A DNA stretch of 64,000 nucleotides from Chloracidobacterium validum. Lineage in GTDB: Bacteria; Acidobacteriota; Blastocatellia; Chloracidobacteriales; Chloracidobacteriaceae. Positions 61,051-64,000 of the stretch are shown in pieces (positions within the stretch are counted from its first letter, which is position 1; each line of letters starts with the position of its first letter). The stretch lies in NCBI RefSeq assembly GCF_018304825.1, contig NZ_CP072648.1, positions 2,029,501-2,093,500 on the forward strand. Reading direction: 5' to 3'. Under the pieces are notes generated by a model. It saw only the letters and a list, made by a program, of their open reading frames with translations. It was not told the origin of the DNA and searched no databases. Both the position numbers and the translations under genes were made by a program.

Positions 61051-63306
61051 TCACCGCCGCGCCAGCTTGGTCAACGGCGCGGCTTCCGTCACAAATCGCT
61101 TGATGCCCTTGCCCGGAAAAGCAATGTCGAGCTTGCCATCCGCGACGCGAACGATTTGTCCCACACCAAAGGTAGCGTGTTCAACCCGATCCCCGACCTT
61201 GAAGCCCTGGCGGTCTGGGGCGTCTGCCATCGGGCGGGCCGAACTGCCCGGACGCGCGCGCCTCGGCTCAGGGGAGCCATCTCGCCTCCAAGGGGTTTCA
61301 CCAATCGGACGGGAGGCCGGTTCAAACCGTCCATCCGGAGCAGATGCCGTCTGGGCGCGGACGCCTGCCCAGGCGCTGATGGCGAGCGCGTCTTCCGGCA
61401 GTTCGTCGAGAAACCGCGATGGATCAGTGGGCTTCTCCTCACCATACACACGCCGCCGCTCAGCCTGGGTCAGGTATAGTTGTTGCTTGGCGCGCGTGAC
61501 GGCAACGTAAAACAACCGTCGTTCTTCTTCGAGTTCTTCCGGATCAACGGCGGCGCGCGCATGGGGGAAGAGGTCTTCTTCCAGACCGGCGATAAAAACC
61601 AAGGGGAATTCCAAGCCTTTGGCGCTGTGAATCGTCATGAGCGTCACGCGGGCCTGTTCGACAAGCAGATCCGTGTCAGCGACCAGCGCCGCTTGGTCCA
61701 GAAAGGCGCGTAGCGACTCGCCACGCTCGTCGGCTTCGGCGGCCGCGGTGATGAGTTCTTCGAGGTTTTGCTTGCGGCTTTCAGCTTCGAGCGTGCCTTC
61801 CTGGGCAAGCATGTCCAGGTAGCCAGACCGTTTCACGACGGCCTGCAACAGGTCGGCCAGCGTTGCGCCCTCGACCATCGCCTGGAGTCCACGCATCAGG
61901 CTCACGAAACTGCTCAGTGCCGTCAGCGCGCGCCCACCCAAGCTGCCTTCCGCAAGGAGGTGTTCGGTGGCCGTCCACCGTGAAACGCCAGTCTGGGACG
62001 CCCGGGCCGTCAGAATGTCGAGCGTTGCCTTGCCAATGCCCCGCGCCGGCACGTTGACAATCCGATCAAAAGCCGCGTCGTCGTGTGGATTGAGCAACAA
62101 ACGCAGATACGCCAGGGCATCCTTGATTTCTGCCCGCTGATAGAACGAAAACCCGCCCACCAAAACATAGGGCAAGCCGCGGCGCCGACAGGCCTCCTCA
62201 AACAACCGCGACTGGGCGTTTGTCCGATAGAGCACCGCCGCGCGCGTGTCGGCTTCAGGCAAGTGTTCACGCTGCCGCTGCCAGCGAATGATTTCACCCA
62301 CCACGAAATCGGCCTCGGCTTCGGCGTCCGGGGCGACCACGCATCGGATTGGCTCGCCGGTGGCGTTCTGCGTCGTGAGGCTTTTTTCTCGTCGTGCGCG
62401 GTTGTGGCGAATCACCGCGTTGGCGGCTCTGAGAATGGTTTTCGTCGAGCGGTAGTTCCGCGCCAGCGTGATGGTTTTCGCCTGTGGGTAGTGACGCTCG
62501 AAATCGAGGATGTTGCGAATGTCGGCAGCGCGGAACTTGTAGATGGACTGGTCCGGGTCACCCACGACACACAAATTCTGTTGCCGCTGCGTCAGCAACC
62601 GAACCAAGTTGAACTGCGGCGGGTTCGTGTCTTGATATTCATCAATGAGCAGGTAGCGGAACCGGTCGTTGTAGTCGTCGGCCACGTCCGGGAAACGCCG
62701 GAGCAAGCGGACGGTCAGCAGGAGCAGATCATCGAAATCGAGCGCGTTGGCCGCGGCCAGGCGCGCCTCGTAGAGGCGGAAGGTTCGGACGATGGCGTCG
62801 CGCTTCGGGTCTGAGCTTGGCGGCAGGGTGTCCGGGGTGTCGCCCCGATTTTTGGCGGCGCTGATGGCAGACTGAATCATTCGCGGGGGAAACTGCTTTT
62901 CATCGAGTCCGAGTTCTTTCAAGCAGGCTTTGACGAGCCGCCCCTGGTCGTCCGTGTCGTAGATGGTGAAGTCGCGCGTATAGGTTCCGCCAAAGCGGTC
63001 GAGATGCCGCCGCAGGACTCGGACGCAAAAACTGTGAAAGGTCGAAACCAGCAGCTCACCCCGTCGGCGCGTGGGTGGGACAAGCTGGTGAACGCGCTCT
63101 TTCATCTCGAGCGCGGCTTTGTTGGTGAAGGTCACCGCCAGAATTTGCTCCGGGCGCGCCAGTCCCTGGTCAAGCAAATAAGCCATGCGGTGAACAATCA
63201 CCCGCGTTTTGCCGGAGCCAGCCCCGGCGATGACCAGCAGTGGGCCGTCGGTCGTCGTGACGGCCAAGCGCTGTTCTGGATTGAGTCCATCGAGTAGGGG
63301 ATGCAT
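61051..63306 (-). CDS. pcrA: UvrD/PcrA-type 3'-5' DNA helicase
   Basis: 751-residue superfamily 1A helicase for nucleotide excision and mismatch repair and for removing RecA. Motif I is AGAGSGKTR, motif II is IDEYQDTNP, motif III has GDPDQSIYKFR and motif VI has VAVTRAKQQLYL. The C-terminal 60 residues (VGDRVEHATFGVGQIV) form the Tudor-like RNA-polymerase-contact domain of PcrA. A Ser/Pro-rich linker precedes it. PcrA and UvrD cannot be told apart securely by sequence alone. Confidence 0.95.
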   Translation of the reverse strand: MHPLLDGLNPEQRLAVTTTDGPLLVIAGAGSGKTRVIVHRMAYLLDQGLARPEQILAVTFTNKAALEMKERVHQLVPPTRRRGELLVSTFHSFCVRVLRRHLDRFGGTYTRDFTIYDTDDQGRLVKACLKELGLDEKQFPPRMIQSAISAAKNRGDTPDTLPPSSDPKRDAIVRTFRLYEARLAAANALDFDDLLLLTVRLLRRFPDVADDYNDRFRYLLIDEYQDTNPPQFNLVRLLTQRQQNLCVVGDPDQSIYKFRAADIRNILDFERHYPQAKTITLARNYRSTKTILRAANAVIRHNRARREKSLTTQNATGEPIRCVVAPDAEAEADFVVGEIIRWQRQREHLPEADTRAAVLYRTNAQSRLFEEACRRRGLPYVLVGGFSFYQRAEIKDALAYLRLLLNPHDDAAFDRIVNVPARGIGKATLDILTARASQTGVSRWTATEHLLAEGSLGGRALTALSSFVSLMRGLQAMVEGATLADLLQAVVKRSGYLDMLAQEGTLEAESRKQNLEELITAAAEADERGESLRAFLDQAALVADTDLLVEQARVTLMTIHSAKGLEFPLVFIAGLEEDLFPHARAAVDPEELEEERRLFYVAVTRAKQQLYLTQAERRRVYGEEKPTDPSRFLDELPEDALAISAWAGVRAQTASAPDGRFEPASRPIGETPWRRDGSPEPRRARPGSSARPMADAPDRQGFKVGDRVEHATFGVGQIVRVADGKLDIAFPGKGIKRFVTEAAPLTKLARR

Positions 63307-63675
63307 AAACCTCAGCGAGTGAATAACTGGTCAAGCCTAGCTTTCCAGGGGGCTTCGTCCATTTGTGGTCAGTGGTCAGAGTTCGGCGGTCAGTGGTTGG
63401 TGCGCGGTGGTCAGTGGCGCTGACCACGAATCACTGATCACTGGTCACGACCACAAGAACCGACCACCAGCCACACGCGGTCGGTCCCAACCACCGTCAC
63501 GGGGCTTCCGTCCGCCACGAAACCTAGCGCTTGCGCTGCCCAGAGTTCACCGGCGATGGAGACGAAACCACGCGGATTGAGCGGGGTCACGGCGTGGCCG
63601 GCCGCGCCAATCGCTGCGGCATGGGTTCCATCCCGCTTTTCCTGCCGCGTCTTCCGCCAGTGCGCCACCAGGCGA
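63307..63675. other. intergenic repeat-bearing stretch, no gene seen
   Basis: 369 bp between the pcrA start and the partial gene end. It holds the spaced repeat at 63366-63460. Open frames through it on either strand look like shadows: they are rich in Asp/His/Thr or Arg/Pro and have no ribosome binding site. Confidence 0.55.
63366..63460. repeat. 21-bp spaced ggtcagtgg repeat with inverted copies
   Basis: ggtcagtgg occurs at 63367, 63388 and 63409, exactly 21 bp apart, followed by an inverted copy (gtggtca at 63407-63413, tgaccac at 63421-63427) and degenerate inverted copies (ccacgaatcactgatcactg). It lies upstream of pcrA. Confidence 0.85.
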
Positions 63676-64000
63676 CTACAGGCGCAAAAAAATGTCTTCA
63701 TCCAGCTTGGCCAGGCGAAAGCGTACGTCACGAAGCTCGATCCGTTGCTTGAGCTTGCCATTTTCATAAAGCTCCTTGCGCATCGGGACAAGCAAGTTCT
63801 GGATGGCACGGAAGTCGTAAAATGACTCCCGAAAGCGCAGCGGCTTGTCGTCCGGCGTGGGCTGGACTTCATACTCAAGGTGCAAAATACGGTAGGTCTG
63901 GCTGCTGATGAAGTACTTTGTCTTGCTGCCATCCCGGTGGGTGAGTTCGAGTCCAATGGTATCAATCCCCATGATGCGCTCGCCTGGCACGCGCGTCACC
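63676..64000 (-). CDS. C-terminal fragment of unrecognised protein
   Basis: Open frame on the minus strand entering from the right edge; the last 108 residues are visible. They read as a beta-rich domain (GIDTIGLELTHRDGS, KYFISSQTYRILHLEYEV) with a charged C-terminus, like the tail of an outer-membrane-lipoprotein-sorting-like or similar beta-sheet domain. I cannot assign a family. The start lies outside the window. Confidence 0.7.
   Translation of the reverse strand, partial: VTRVPGERIMGIDTIGLELTHRDGSKTKYFISSQTYRILHLEYEVQPTPDDKPLRFRESFYDFRAIQNLLVPMRKELYENGKLKQRIELRDVRFRLAKLDEDIFLRL

Noticed and set aside
62083-62814. 243-codon plus-strand open frame
   Set aside because: Antisense to the pcrA helicase motifs.
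63366-63460. Possible CRISPR array
   Set aside because: The repeat core is only 9 bp with a 21-bp period and no unique spacers of normal size; no cas gene is present.
63438-63965. 175-codon minus-strand open frame at the right edge
   Set aside because: Overlaps the better frame entering from the edge and is Ser/Arg/Thr-rich, typical of a shadow frame.

Overview
The window is a 64 kb piece of a GC-rich bacterial chromosome with an ordinary core-gene backbone and no prophage, insertion sequence, CRISPR array, rRNA or tRNA that I can see. The organism is Gram-negative-like: it has LptB, a TamB/AsmA-type protein, secreted M16 peptidases and a MacA-like adaptor. It carries sigma-54, an ECF sigma factor paired with a ChrR-like cupin protein, a two-subunit (CrtYc/CrtYd) lycopene cyclase and a CrtC-type carotenoid hydratase. 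This mix fits a carotenoid-making, possibly phototrophic member of the Acidobacteriota such as a Chloracidobacterium relative. That assignment is inference from gene content, not from a marker gene.

Layout. 1-3.2 kb: the N-terminal part of a TamB/AsmA-like protein, divergent from an ECF sigma/cupin pair. 3.4-8.7 kb (minus strand): the ffh-rpsP-khpA-rimM-trmD-rplS translation and secretion operon, followed by nuoA-nuoB. 8.9-16.9 kb: patatin, YihY, glgC, two unrecognised genes, cvpA-radA, and divergent queA. 17-21.2 kb: a large secreted M16 peptidase and a two-PDZ protein. 21.3-27.3 kb: glutathione peroxidase, a zinc-ribbon membrane protein, two transporters and a class A PBP. 27.4-32.6 kb: an SDR, an unusual PanC, and a zinc-ribbon/FGE-domain protein with a TPR protein. 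32.8-37.9 kb: a lone BmpA/Nup-type ABC permease, the overlapping crtYc-crtYd-panE-like operon, and a MacA/LolD-type pair without its permease. 38.2-41.5 kb: an amidohydrolase, then yicC-gmk-rpoZ. 41.7-49.7 kb: crtC, a second amidohydrolase, a DUF808 protein, a receiver-histidine kinase, a GAF-SpoIIE phosphatase and a PilV-like pseudopilin. 49.8-64 kb (mostly minus): hydrolase, M16 peptidase, cysS, a giant BNR/VPS10-like secreted protein, hslO, rpoN, lptB, pcrA, and the C-terminus of an unrecognised protein.

How the genes fit together. Most of the content is protein synthesis and export, envelope upkeep, cofactor and carotenoid metabolism, and signalling. I do not see a self-evident new defence or mobile system. 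The observations most worth a second look are these: the translational coupling of a PanE-like reductase to a split lycopene cyclase; a PanC with several altered active-site motifs next to an SDR that lacks its catalytic serine; an ECF-sigma/cupin pair that lacks the zinc anti-sigma module; a divergent pair of unrecognised genes near 12.7 kb; a 12-bp inverted repeat with a 41-nt loop near 32.6 kb; and recurrent perfect or near-perfect 13-16 bp tandem duplications at gene ends and in gaps.

Start codons were chosen from Shine-Dalgarno spacing, overlap with the upstream gene and family N-termini. They often lie inside longer open frames.
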